DNA from: Latilactobacillus graminis DSM 20719
GTDB taxonomy: Bacteria > Bacillota > Bacilli > Lactobacillales > Lactobacillaceae
NCBI RefSeq assembly: GCF_001436415.1
Contig: NZ_AYZB01000002.1
Span: forward strand, 71,370-135,369
Length of the DNA stretch: 64,000 bases
Direction of reading: 5' to 3'
In this document: positions 41,169-50,400 of the stretch, one piece after another
How positions within the stretch are numbered: position 1 is the stretch's first letter
How the letters are laid out: each line of letters starts with the position of its first letter
Made by a program: the position numbers and the translations under genes
Notes under the pieces: model-generated
Databases searched by the model: none
Told to the model about the DNA's origin: nothing
Seen by the model: only the letters and a program-made list of their open reading frames with translations

Positions 41169-41212
41169 TTATATTTTAGATTGTAGACGCAATGCCATTG
41201 GCTTTTGTGGGG

Positions 41213-41911
41213 CTATTTATGTTTGCGGTGCATTTCGCGACGACTGGGTAAGTCGGTCACGCGGGTCCGTGTGTTGTGGGTTGTTGTTTCTGGGGGTAAT
41301 GGTATTTTGGGTTCATCTGCTTCTGGTACAAATGGGGGTTCTTGAACTGGCTCAGATCGGTCAAAAGGGACTGCTGATTGGTCATTTTTCGGATTTGTAG
41401 CCGGCTGATTTGGGACTATGGCGACTTGTGCTAAATCAGTGGTTAAATGAATTGCTGCCATTGGTTCGCTTTCAATTGGGGCGTTTGAATCGGTTTGTAC
41501 AAAAATCGTTACGGTTTTCTTATTTTCGATTGTTGCTTTGGCTTCGGTCACATGTTGGAGTTGTTGTTCCATACTTTGGGCGATAAAACCAGCTTCTAAT
41601 TGGAAATCGGGTGTCTCAAAATCGGCAATCCGTGCAACGACAACTGGTCCAGTTAATTCGAAAAAGAATTGTTCTTTCTTTTGTTTCTTAAGTCGAAGGT
41701 CGCCGAAATTCATTTGTACAAAGAATCGACTGAGATCCTCACGTGATGCTAATGGAAATTGCAAAGCGAGTTGCTTCCCGGCCCAATAGCTAATAGCGTC
41801 ATTTTCAGTACCCAAAATAAGGGGTAATAAGATATCTCGCAAGGTTGCCTGGGTCAGATAAGATGTTGTTTGGGGATTTTGAGCGAGTTGTTCATAGCGT
41901 GATTGAGTCAC
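41213..41911 (-). CDS. YslB-family (DUF2507) protein
   Basis: 232 residues. Residues 1-150 match the DUF2507/YslB profile: LRDILLPLILGTENDAISYWAGKQLA, then FFELTGPVV and LEAGFIAQSMEQ. The C-terminal 80 residues are a Pro/Glu-rich tail, longer than in B. subtilis YslB, ending in basic RREMHRKHK. Function unknown; the fold resembles small ligand-binding domains. The position between trxA and murI fits the conserved neighbourhood. Confidence 0.8.
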   Translation of the reverse strand: MTQSRYEQLAQNPQTTSYLTQATLRDILLPLILGTENDAISYWAGKQLALQFPLASREDLSRFFVQMNFGDLRLKKQKKEQFFFELTGPVVVARIADFETPDFQLEAGFIAQSMEQQLQHVTEAKATIENKKTVTIFVQTDSNAPIESEPMAAIHLTTDLAQVAIVPNQPATNPKNDQSAVPFDRSEPVQEPPFVPEADEPKIPLPPETTTHNTRTRVTDLPSRREMHRKHK

Positions 41912-42099
41912 AATGGCACTCCTTTATGCAGTATATTTATAATTATATCTATTATACCGCGAAAAGTATTTATTTTTTATAAAAGATTAACGCTAGCTGT
42001 GAAACACCGATTGATCTGGTTGTTTTAGTTGAATTTTATATCAAAAAAAGAGAAAATAGAGTTTACGAGTGTATTCTGAGATGAAAAGAGAATTATAAC

Positions 42100-42927
42100 A
42101 TGCAAAAACAACCCATAGGTTTCATGGATTCAGGTGTTGGGGGCCTAACCCTCTTGAAAGAGGCACTGAAACGGCTGCCAAATGAAGATATGGTCTTCAT
42201 AGGCGATCAAGCACGCTTACCATACGGTGATAAGCCAGCCGCTACTGTTCGCCAATTTGCGTGGCAGATGACTAATTTTCTAATGGCCCATCAGATTAAG
42301 GCGTTGGTGGTGGCCTGCAATACGGCAACCGCAGCAGCTTTACCTGATTTGCAAGCCCAGTTGTCGATTCCGGTGATTGGGGTCATTGCACCGGGGAGTC
42401 AAGCCGCTTTAGCTACAACCCAGAATCGACATGTCGGGGTCATTGCGACAACTGGGACCATCCATAGTGGTGCATACGTCCATCAATTAAAGGCATTAAA
42501 ACCAGCAACACATGTCACTAGTCTGGCTGCACCGACGTTTGTGCCGATGATTGAAGCCAATCAACTCCAGGGGCCAGCAGTACAAGCAACGGTCGACCAA
42601 GCGCTTGCCCCATTGGTGGGCAGTGCGATTGATACTTTAATTTTAGGATGTACCCATTTTCCCTTATTAACGGCTGCCATTCAGCAGACAGTCGGTCCGG
42701 AAGTTGTATTAGTAGATCCGGCCCACGCTGCGATTGATAGCTTGATCCAAGCGCTTCAAGACCGCGAAGAACTTGCCACAGCACCAACTACCGGCCGATT
42801 GCAAACTTACACTACTGGCTCAGTCACTAATTTTGAAACGATTGCGCGGCAGTGGTTAGCACTGCCCCAGTTGAAGGCACAGCAAGTCATCATTAAGGAG
42901 GCTAAAAACGATGGTCCGAATGAATAA
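42100..42927 (+). CDS. murI: Glutamate racemase
   Basis: 275 residues. The two catalytic cysteines lie in VVACNTATAAALP and ILGCTHFPLL, and the N-terminal FMDSGVGGLTLLKE motif is intact. It supplies D-glutamate for peptidoglycan. Its 3' end overlaps the next gene by 17 bases, so the two are co-transcribed and probably translationally coupled. Confidence 0.97.
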   Translation: MQKQPIGFMDSGVGGLTLLKEALKRLPNEDMVFIGDQARLPYGDKPAATVRQFAWQMTNFLMAHQIKALVVACNTATAAALPDLQAQLSIPVIGVIAPGSQAALATTQNRHVGVIATTGTIHSGAYVHQLKALKPATHVTSLAAPTFVPMIEANQLQGPAVQATVDQALAPLVGSAIDTLILGCTHFPLLTAAIQQTVGPEVVLVDPAHAAIDSLIQALQDREELATAPTTGRLQTYTTGSVTNFETIARQWLALPQLKAQQVIIKEAKNDGPNE

Positions 42928-44128
42928 TCGTGCAGAAAATGATGTGCGTCCCGTCCAAGTCATATGGCATTTTCTAAAACAACAACCTGCGTCGGTTTTG
43001 TGGCAACGCGGGGATACGAAAATCTTAGCCGCGGTACAACCGACTAGTGGTAGTTTTCAAGTCAGTGGGAGCAGTGTTACGGTGCAACATTTAGACTGGT
43101 TGAAGGCCACTTTGCGCCCACTATTAGTCACCGCTGATTTGACGATTACTGTTACCTGTCTTGAAGACGGCGGTGGCCTGTTGGCTGAGCTCTTCAATGC
43201 TGCCTATTGTGCATTGAACTTGTTACCAAAAGACCAACGACCACAACAAGTTGCGGCCGCGGTTACTACGGCCATGGTGAATGGCGCATCAGTTGTTGAT
43301 CCTGACCAAGTAGAGAGTCAACAAGCTACTAGTCTCATGACAATGGTGGCGACTCCGCAAGAACAGATACTGGCCCTTGAACTGAGTGGACAACAGGCGA
43401 TTAACAGCAGTGAGTTCAACGAGTTGATTTTGCGTGCGAGTCAAGGGGTTACTCGGACGAACGCCCAGCGGCAAGCCGGTTTTGAACGGGCTGTTGAGCC
43501 CCCGCTCCCCGTTATTGACACTGATCAACGGACGATTGTGATTGCTACCAAGAATCCAGGCAAGGCACGGGAATTTAACGCCGTTTTCGCTACGGAAGGT
43601 ATTCAAATTAAGACGTTATTAGACTACCCTGAATTACCCAGAATTGATGAGACTGGTGCGACGTTTGAAGAAAACGCCCGTTTGAAGGCTGACCAAATTG
43701 CGGCTTACTTGCATTTGCCGGTCTTGGCTGATGATTCAGGCTTAATGGTCGATGCTCTCGGTGGACGCCCCGGTATTTATTCGGCACGTTTTTCAGGGGA
43801 TCATAATGATGCTGGTAATAATGCGAAATTACTTTATGAATTAACGGGTGTGCCCGCAGCAGAACGTACGGCCACCTTCCATACGACACTAGTTTTTGCC
43901 AAGCCAGAACGGCCGGCCGAAGATTTAGTCGTCGAAGGCAACATTCAAGGCCAAATATTGGGTATTCCGCGCGGCGATAATGGTTTTGGCTATGATCCAT
44001 TATTTTACGTGCCAGCATTAGATGCTACCTTGGCCCAATTAACAGTTGAACAAAAAAATCAAATTAGCCACCGTGCCAAGGCAATTGAGCAACTTAAGCA
44101 AAAATGGCGCGCCTGGATTAAAGCTTAA
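42911..44128 (+). CDS. Degenerate RNase PH domain fused to XTP/dITP pyrophosphatase (RdgB/HAM1)
   Basis: 405 residues. Residues 208-405 are a complete RdgB house-cleaning pyrophosphatase: IATKNPGKAREF, TFEENARLKA, LADDSGLMVDALGG, GNIQGQI and SHRAKA. Residues 1-200 resemble a shrunken RNase PH: RAENDVRPVQ, VLWQRGDTKILAAV, then TITVTCLEDGGG. The middle block with RNase PH's arginine-rich motifs is missing, the phosphate-binding GGTRTA segment reads GGLLAE, and the catalytic aspartates are not evident, so the domain is probably inactive. In B. subtilis rph and the rdgB homologue ysnA are adjacent separate genes after racE, which supports the origin. The ATG follows AAGGAGG. Confidence 0.85.
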   Translation: MVRMNNRAENDVRPVQVIWHFLKQQPASVLWQRGDTKILAAVQPTSGSFQVSGSSVTVQHLDWLKATLRPLLVTADLTITVTCLEDGGGLLAELFNAAYCALNLLPKDQRPQQVAAAVTTAMVNGASVVDPDQVESQQATSLMTMVATPQEQILALELSGQQAINSSEFNELILRASQGVTRTNAQRQAGFERAVEPPLPVIDTDQRTIVIATKNPGKAREFNAVFATEGIQIKTLLDYPELPRIDETGATFEENARLKADQIAAYLHLPVLADDSGLMVDALGGRPGIYSARFSGDHNDAGNNAKLLYELTGVPAAERTATFHTTLVFAKPERPAEDLVVEGNIQGQILGIPRGDNGFGYDPLFYVPALDATLAQLTVEQKNQISHRAKAIEQLKQKWRAWIKA

Positions 44129-44184
44129 AGGACCGTTAGTGCGACCAAAGAAAATGGCCTTCGGGCCCGAAAGGACTGTTTAAT

Positions 44185-44706
44185 ATGCGTTTTGTTGTTG
44201 TTAGTGATAGTCACGGTGATCGTGAGATTCTAGTCCAACTAGTGGCACATTATCAGGATCAGGCAGTCACCATGTTACACTGTGGTGACTCTGAATTAGC
44301 AACTGATGATCCGTTATTCACGCACATGACCGTTGTTCAAGGAAATATGGACTTCAATGGTCAATTTCCGGCCAAAACGACATTTAGTGTTGACAATCAG
44401 CGGGTCTTCTTGACCCATGGTCATCTGTATGGAGTGAATACCGATTTAACCCATCTGTTATTAGCGGCTCAAGAAGTTCACGCCAATCTCGCTTGTTACG
44501 GGCATACGCACCAATTGGATTGTGAAATGCACGCGGGGGTCTTACTCTTGAATCCAGGGAGTATTGCCCAACCGCGTGGCCCGTTTCGAAACTTAAAGGG
44601 TACCTATGCAGTGATTGATGTCACGCCTGACCAGTATCATGTCCAATACTATAATCGACAGTTTATTCCTGTATCACAATTGCAATTGACCTTTCAACGT
44701 ACTTAA
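44185..44706 (+). CDS. YfcE/YsnB-type metallophosphoesterase
   Basis: 173 residues with all calcineurin-like motifs: VVSDSHGD, HCGDSE, VQGNMD, THGHLYG, CYGHTHQ and NPGSIAQPRG. The MJ0936/YfcE family hydrolyses phosphodiesters in vitro with Mn2+ or Ni2+; the natural substrate is unknown. It occupies the ysnB position after the rph–rdgB gene. Confidence 0.9.
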   Translation: MRFVVVSDSHGDREILVQLVAHYQDQAVTMLHCGDSELATDDPLFTHMTVVQGNMDFNGQFPAKTTFSVDNQRVFLTHGHLYGVNTDLTHLLLAAQEVHANLACYGHTHQLDCEMHAGVLLLNPGSIAQPRGPFRNLKGTYAVIDVTPDQYHVQYYNRQFIPVSQLQLTFQRT

Positions 44707-44710
44707 TTCT

Positions 44711-44749
44711 AAAGACTATCCAAAGTTTAAGTAGGATGGATGGTCTTTT
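44711..44749 (+). terminator. Probable terminator of murI–rdgB–phosphoesterase
   Basis: AAAGACTATCC and GGATGGTCTTT form an 11-bp stem (one G-U) with a short T-rich tail. Confidence 0.6.
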
Positions 44750-44802
44750 AGTGTCAGTCTTTGATACAATCAACGGGTACTAACAAGTTGATTGGAGGCT
44801 AA

Positions 44803-45273
44803 GTGATGATTTCAGATGCATTTTCGAATTTATTGTTAGAAAATAAAGAGCATTTCTTAATTCCCGGTGAGGTCGTTGCCAGTGTGCAGGCTAGTAATTC
44901 TCTAGAACATGCTTTTATTCTCCTCACAACGGTTAAATATTCGAGTATTCCCGTTTTAGATAATCATTCGAAGTTCAAAGGGATGCTGACGATGCCGCTG
45001 ATTACCGAGACGATGCTCGGTTTGAACAATCTCAGCTTCGAAAACCTACGCAAGTTAACCGTTGCAGATGTTATGCAAACCGATGTCGTGACAATTAAAG
45101 ATCCCTATAATATCGAAGAAACGCTGCATCTCTTAGTCGATCATCCGTACTTACCGGTCGTTTCGGATGCCGGGGAGTTCACGGGAATTGTGACACGACG
45201 TGAGATGATGAAGAGTTTTAATCGGGTTGTTCATAATATTGATAAAGAGTATCAAATTACGCCACGCAATTAA
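44803..45273 (+). CDS. cbpB: CBS-domain c-di-AMP receptor-like protein (CbpB/DarB family)
   Basis: 156 residues made of a tandem CBS pair (about 25-80 and 90-150), with TVKYSSIPVLDNHSKFKGML and HPYLPVVSDAGEFTGIVTRREMMK. Length and sequence fit YkuL (DarB) of B. subtilis and CbpB of Listeria. When free of c-di-AMP these stimulate Rel (ppGpp synthesis) and, in B. subtilis, pyruvate carboxylase. The call is by family resemblance; ligand binding is not proven. It could share second-messenger control with KimA in this window. Confidence 0.8.
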   Translation: MMISDAFSNLLLENKEHFLIPGEVVASVQASNSLEHAFILLTTVKYSSIPVLDNHSKFKGMLTMPLITETMLGLNNLSFENLRKLTVADVMQTDVVTIKDPYNIEETLHLLVDHPYLPVVSDAGEFTGIVTRREMMKSFNRVVHNIDKEYQITPRN

Positions 45274-45278
45274 ACACG

Positions 45279-45307
45279 AAAAGAAGCCCAGCAAGGGCTT
45301 CTTTTTT
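45279..45307 (+). terminator. cbpB terminator
   Basis: GAAGCCC and GGGCTTC form a stem followed by a T run. Confidence 0.88.
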
Positions 45308-45336
45308 CATTGATTTAAATTTCACAATTTGTGTCA

Positions 45337-45355
45337 TCACTCAATTGTTGAGTGA
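45337..45355. promoter_or_regulatory. Inverted repeat upstream of the surface-protein gene
   Basis: TCACTCAA, three bases, then TTGAGTGA is a perfect repeat. A second, looser repeat (TTCACAATTTGTGT) lies just before it. Its ACTCA/TGAGT half-sites are the same as in the two palindromes before the WxL operon. Confidence 0.45.
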
Positions 45356-45466
45356 CGTTAATTATTGTAGCAAATTAAAACGCGCAACAGATAAAATGCC
45401 TTTACAGAAGCGTTTAAGCATAAAATAATTATCTATATATCACTTAAAAATGATAGTTTATATTAG

Positions 45467-45495
45467 TTGATTGTCGTAAAAATACATGATATATT
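45467..45495 (+). promoter_or_regulatory. Promoter of the Ig-repeat surface protein gene
   Basis: TTGATT, 17 bases, then TATATT, about 85 bases before the start codon. Confidence 0.7.
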
Positions 45496-45580
45496 ATTCA
45501 CATAGAAAAGTTGCTAATCACATTCTGTAATTAACGGCATATGTTTCAAAAAATTAAAAGCGCACATGGAGGCGATCTAT

Positions 45581-46852
45581 ATGATTAAGAGTAGCAAAAT
45601 GGTTGGTTTATTATTAACATCATCGACGTTGATGGGTTTAATGATTAGTACCGGGGTTACAACGGTTCAAGCGGTCACCAATGAAACTACACAGACCGGA
45701 CAGAAACCGGCAGCCAATCCCTTACCGGGAGTCGATATCTTGACGAAGGGTTCAACAACCTTCGATGGTTCGAACATGCTTGAAGGGGTTCACCTATCTA
45801 ATGATTTCTCATTAACCTCTGGTATGTTGCAGATTTCGTATACTGGAACAACATTGATGTCATTGAACATTGATGAAAAGACTGAAACACAAATCGCGAT
45901 GCCCGCAGAATTTAAAGCTTTAATGAATAAGACGACGGCAGATGGTAAAACATTCCTCGACTACATCGAACCATCAAGTTACTTCTACGCACCCAATAAC
46001 ATCGGTGGGAATAAGAAACATACTTATGAACGGCGTGACATCTCTTATGATCGTGATCGCAATGTGCTTGTTTTCCAAAATCAAGTTGGTTTGACTAGTC
46101 TTCTGACAGGTGCCACCTTGGAAGCCCACATCTATATTGATTTAGGGCAAGCCATTACTGACTTAGGCGAACGGATTCCTGATGCATATAATAGTTCCTA
46201 CTATCAATTCGCGTCAGCAGTGACGTCGATTGAAGCGACGCCAGACTGGGATATCTTAGGTAACTCAGACTCTGCTGGACGGATTAACTGGGATAAATTA
46301 GATAAAGGCTGGACGATTATTAATCAAGTACCGACAATTCATACACCTGTTATGGATACTGATACTGAAGTAGTTGGGGGGAATGCGCCGGCTGGCTCAA
46401 CGGTTAAAATTCGGGCTAATTCAGAAGACGGCCTAGTAATTGGCACTGCGATTGCCGGGGCGGATGGCACCTATATCGCTAATATTCCGCAACAAAGAGC
46501 TGGCACTAAACTCTATGTTGATCAAACAACGGCCTTAGGGACTAAGGGATTTGGGACCGCGATAGTCGAACACAATAATGCTGTGCCCAACAAACCGGTA
46601 GTCGATCAAATACAAGTTCGGCAAGGCCAAAAGATTACGGGTAAAGTTGGTACACCTGGGAATACGATTCAAGCCGTGGATGCGATTAATGGGAATGAGT
46701 ATACGGTTGACCTTTCTGAGGATGGCTTAACCTTTTCAATTGATACAAACCAAATCGATTCAAAGAATTTACCAACAATGATTGCCATTACGGAACACAA
46801 TGGAACACAAGTGAGTGAACCAACAACGGTTATGGTGACTAAGGCTGGTTAA
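45581..46852 (+). CDS. Secreted protein with Ig-like repeats, WxL-cluster associated
   Basis: 423 residues from the ATG after GGAGGCG. A signal peptide (likely cleavage after VQA near residue 31) precedes an all-beta-looking domain (about 50-245), followed by two Ig-like modules (about 250-335 and 335-423). They resemble bacterial Big repeats with NAPAGSTVKI and KITGKVGTPGNTIQA. There is no LPxTG motif, C-terminal membrane helix or WxL motif, so it is probably released or held by partners. Own promoter and terminator. Adjacency to the WxL operon suggests a shared surface function; the ligand is unknown. Confidence 0.7.
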   Translation: MIKSSKMVGLLLTSSTLMGLMISTGVTTVQAVTNETTQTGQKPAANPLPGVDILTKGSTTFDGSNMLEGVHLSNDFSLTSGMLQISYTGTTLMSLNIDEKTETQIAMPAEFKALMNKTTADGKTFLDYIEPSSYFYAPNNIGGNKKHTYERRDISYDRDRNVLVFQNQVGLTSLLTGATLEAHIYIDLGQAITDLGERIPDAYNSSYYQFASAVTSIEATPDWDILGNSDSAGRINWDKLDKGWTIINQVPTIHTPVMDTDTEVVGGNAPAGSTVKIRANSEDGLVIGTAIAGADGTYIANIPQQRAGTKLYVDQTTALGTKGFGTAIVEHNNAVPNKPVVDQIQVRQGQKITGKVGTPGNTIQAVDAINGNEYTVDLSEDGLTFSIDTNQIDSKNLPTMIAITEHNGTQVSEPTTVMVTKAG

Positions 46853-46889
46853 AGAGCAAACAAATCAACAATAGTGATGACTAATCAAA

Positions 46890-46931
46890 AAAGGCCTCGA
46901 TTGAGTTTTAACTCAATCGAGGCTTTTTTTT
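46890..46931 (+). terminator. Terminator after the Ig-repeat protein gene
   Basis: GCCTCGATTGAGTT pairs perfectly with AACTCAATCGAGGC, followed by eight T. Confidence 0.95.
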
Positions 46932-46991
46932 GTAAATTTAGATTAGCTGATATAAGGGCGCAATCGGGCGATAAATGATTTTTTGTGGCTC

Positions 46992-47007
46992 ATGACTCAT
47001 GAGTTAT
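46992..47007. promoter_or_regulatory. Palindromic operator candidate, copy 1
   Basis: ATGACTCATGAGTTAT is one base away from the perfect 16-base palindrome ATAACTCATGAGTTAT, with a central perfect ACTCATGAGT. It lies 150 bases upstream of the candidate WxL-operon promoter. Confidence 0.65.
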
Positions 47008-47086
47008 GACCTATGATTTTATCTCGAAGATAACGACCTGAATGATTTCGTATTTTTTTAAAGAAATAAAAAAATTAACGAACAAA

Positions 47087-47124
47087 ATTTCTATGAATAC
47101 CGGTAAATAGGTATTCATAGAAAT
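47087..47124. repeat. Perfect 15-bp inverted repeat upstream of the WxL operon
   Basis: ATTTCTATGAATACC and GGTATTCATAGAAAT flank an 8-base spacer. There is no T run, so it is not an ordinary terminator. Confidence 0.75.
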
Positions 47125-47156
47125 ATGTTAACAACAAACAATTTCATAAAACAAAC

Positions 47157-47185
47157 TTGCACGCCATTAACTAATGGTGTAAACT
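47157..47185 (+). promoter_or_regulatory. Candidate promoter of the WxL operon, spacer palindromic
   Basis: TTGCAC (47157-47162) and TAAACT (47180-47185) are spaced by 17 bases. The spacer holds the near-palindrome ACGCCATTAACTAATGGTGT (47161-47180). The leader to the start codon would be about 210 bases. Confidence 0.5.
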
Positions 47186-47205
47186 TGTTATTTATTGAGG
47201 GGGGC

Positions 47206-47221
47206 ATAACTCATGAGTTGT
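47206..47221. promoter_or_regulatory. Palindromic operator candidate, copy 2
   Basis: ATAACTCATGAGTTGT is one base from the perfect palindrome, with the deviation in the opposite arm from copy 1. It starts 20 bases after the candidate -10, in the early transcribed region. Confidence 0.65.
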
Positions 47222-47401
47222 GAATGCAACTAAGCATGAATGTTTACCACCGGTACATTCAATAAAAAGACTAGCCTTAAATTTTAAGGCACTCAATTAA
47301 ATGGCACTTGTTATTTATTAAAATTAAACCGCTAAATAAGCATTGAGTTGTTTAAAACGATAATCGACTCGACAGGTATTAGAATTGGGAGGAAATGTGC
47401 G

Positions 47402-50400
47402 ATGCAAAAAAGAATCATACATCTGATATTGGCAGTAATGTTCTTAACAGCGACGATGTTCCAGTCACTAGGGGGTGTCTGGGCAGCCACAGCAACTAAA
47501 CCGACCAACGCTACGTCAAGGATGTCGAAATTGATTAATCCACAGCAGGCACTTGCCAGCACGAATGTTGTTTCTGAGAGTCTAGCCAGTTCATTATCGG
47601 GACAATCGTCAAGCCGCAGTGAAACCAGCAGCTCGACAAGTCAGACCAGTGAAGTAACATCTACCAAGGCCAGTTCAAAGACCGCTACCAAGCAGTCAAC
47701 GGCCCAAAAGGCGACCTCAAGTCAATCAGTTTTGATTCAGCCGCAAGCTGAAGAAATTCTTGATCCGGATAGTGACTATCCAGATTTTTCCAAGACCTTA
47801 TCCTCACAAGCCGGGGTAACGACAGTCAGTTATGATAATGCTGGTAATGCACATACAGCAATAGCTGATGCTTCCGGTACTTTGGTTCCTGATGATTCGA
47901 AGAATGAAATTCCCTATCCATATAATGCTTTTCCTGTTTACGTGCCAGGGGTATCAACTGAAGAAGATCATGGTCAGGCTGCTGAATCGACTGAGGATAT
48001 TTCCGGTGCCAAGTTAGATAGCGCTAATGATTATATTATGTACAAGAAAGTCATGCTATTTCGGGATAATACCGGTATACAACACTGGATTGACATTAAA
48101 CAGTCGTTTGTTGGCTTAGAAAAGCATGGTTGGTATAACGACTGGCCACAATATAAGGCTAAAGGTTATATATCTAATTTTCCCAGTGATACGGATAATA
48201 TATTTATTAATGAGTGGTCTTTTAGAATTGGGAAAGGTAAATATCATGGAGATACGGATTATCAAGATATGCTTGGTATGGCTGGGACATACAACAAGGG
48301 TGATGCTTTTAGATCGTTAAGCCTAAAATCGGGCCCGAAAGGCGCGTATATTAATGTTAACCCCACAGCTTATCTCCAATATCGCGAAGTGGCGACGGCT
48401 AAGCTGGAATTTTTTGATGATGCAACTGGTAAGCCAATTAAGATTTCTGGGTTTCTAACCGCGGGTGATATGGATCATCGAGATTTCTTGCAGTTTTCTA
48501 AAGATAGCCATATTGATAATGTCTATGTTACGAACAATCAGAATTCGCAGATCACACCTAAAGGAACCTACAATTCAGATGCTGATCCATCGACGATAAT
48601 TACCAATAGCATCGGTAATAATGATTATTATAATTATAATGGTGATTATAGTAAGACTGATTATGGCGGAGATGGCGACATGGGGAATATTGACTTAATT
48701 AAACCCGAAGATACGGACGCTTGGACGACCGTCACGTTCCACGATACCGATTCCATCCAGTACGGCATTTCTGATGGGCAACGACTTGACTTTCTAGCGA
48801 CATCGCTGGTTCCGGTTGCCTTTTCAGCACCCGGAAAATCCGGAGATGGTGATACTTGGAACCAAGACTGGGATGATAACGCGATTAACTATAATGTCGT
48901 GGCGACCCTACCGTACCGTGGGAGTACAATTACGAACCCACAAGATACCAGTTTCGCGGATCATACAACGATTAGCACCTTCCATCCGGCAACGAAATTT
49001 ACTTTAACAGATCCGATTAATCAGAACTTGAAGGTCGACAAAGTTATCATCAAACGAGATGGCCAGACCGATGTCTCTGATCAATTCGAGATTAGTACCG
49101 ATGGCAATCAGGTTGTTGCAAACGCTAAAGCTGAGTTTCTGAATAACGAAGCCAACTATACCAAGACCTATAATATGACAATTGAGACGTCAGTGGCTGC
49201 CGATGCTGACTTAAGTAGTCTTCCGACGGTGACTGCTAATGGTCATACGTACGTAAAAATTGCTAATACCGCTAATTTAGATGTCATTAAAGCTGCAGGA
49301 TCGACCGAACAAAATTGGGATAGTAACGAAGCATATGGGCATGTTAAGGTGCCTGATCCAATTCGGGAAGTCCAAGATTTGCAACAAACGATTAAGAACG
49401 ATGATACGCCTAGTGAGGATTGGCAACCAGTCGTCGATAATATCTCGAAGACCACTGGGAACGTTGGTGATCAAATTGGGTATCGCTTTGCATTCAAAGC
49501 GAAAACCACGAATACTGCTAGCATCACCGATGCGATGATTAATCAAATTCAAATGAACCCCGACGATGGGCTAAGTGCTCCGGTTGATGATTCAATCAAT
49601 GTTACAGTCGGTGGTAAGGCTGGTAAAGGGACCTTGGTAAAAACCGCAACTAATGATTACGCAATTAAAATTGAAACGCCCATTAAAGCGGGTCAAGATG
49701 TTGTTGTGACCTTCAAACGAACCGCTACTAAAGCCGGGACTTATGGCCAAACTGGCCGTTTGAAGGCTGAGTCGCTTACCGAGCAACCGACTGCCAATGC
49801 AACGGATGCAGGTAACTTATTTAATGAAGCGGATATCACGATTAAAGCATCTAAGAATACTGCCTCGTTTGAACAAGACATTCTGAATGCAACCACTAAT
49901 GGAAAGTGGCATGGTCCAATGGCTAATGATGAGGCTGATGTTAACGCCGTTCCAGGTGATAAAGTTAGATATCTTTTCCGAGTTAAATTAGGAGCGAAAA
50001 ATACCGACGCCTTATTAAAAGCAGCTATGCAGGATATCGTCATGAACGTCCCAGATGACATGCAATTGGTCGACTTTGACGATAGCGGAACAAAAATTAA
50101 GATTACTTATGGTAAAGAGGGGGCAGTCAACCTAACTAGCCCTGACTCGTTTGCCGACTTAAAGGAACTTAACTTCAAGTCACCACTTGGGACCGCGAAT
50201 GCTTCAAATATTGGTAATTCTGTGTTGCAAGTTGAGTTCATTGCACAAGTTAAATTGAATGCACTAGCCCAAGTCGTTAGCACCGATGCCAATTTATATG
50301 CATCTAATTTAGATGGGACTTTGACGGATACTAAGGTTGATAATTATCAACATAAGGTTAAGGCCAACCAATCACGGGTCCACATTATCAATAAAAAACA

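Noticed and set aside
40988-41179. 63-codon frame after trxA
   Set aside because: Runs through the terminator stem and has no ribosome site.
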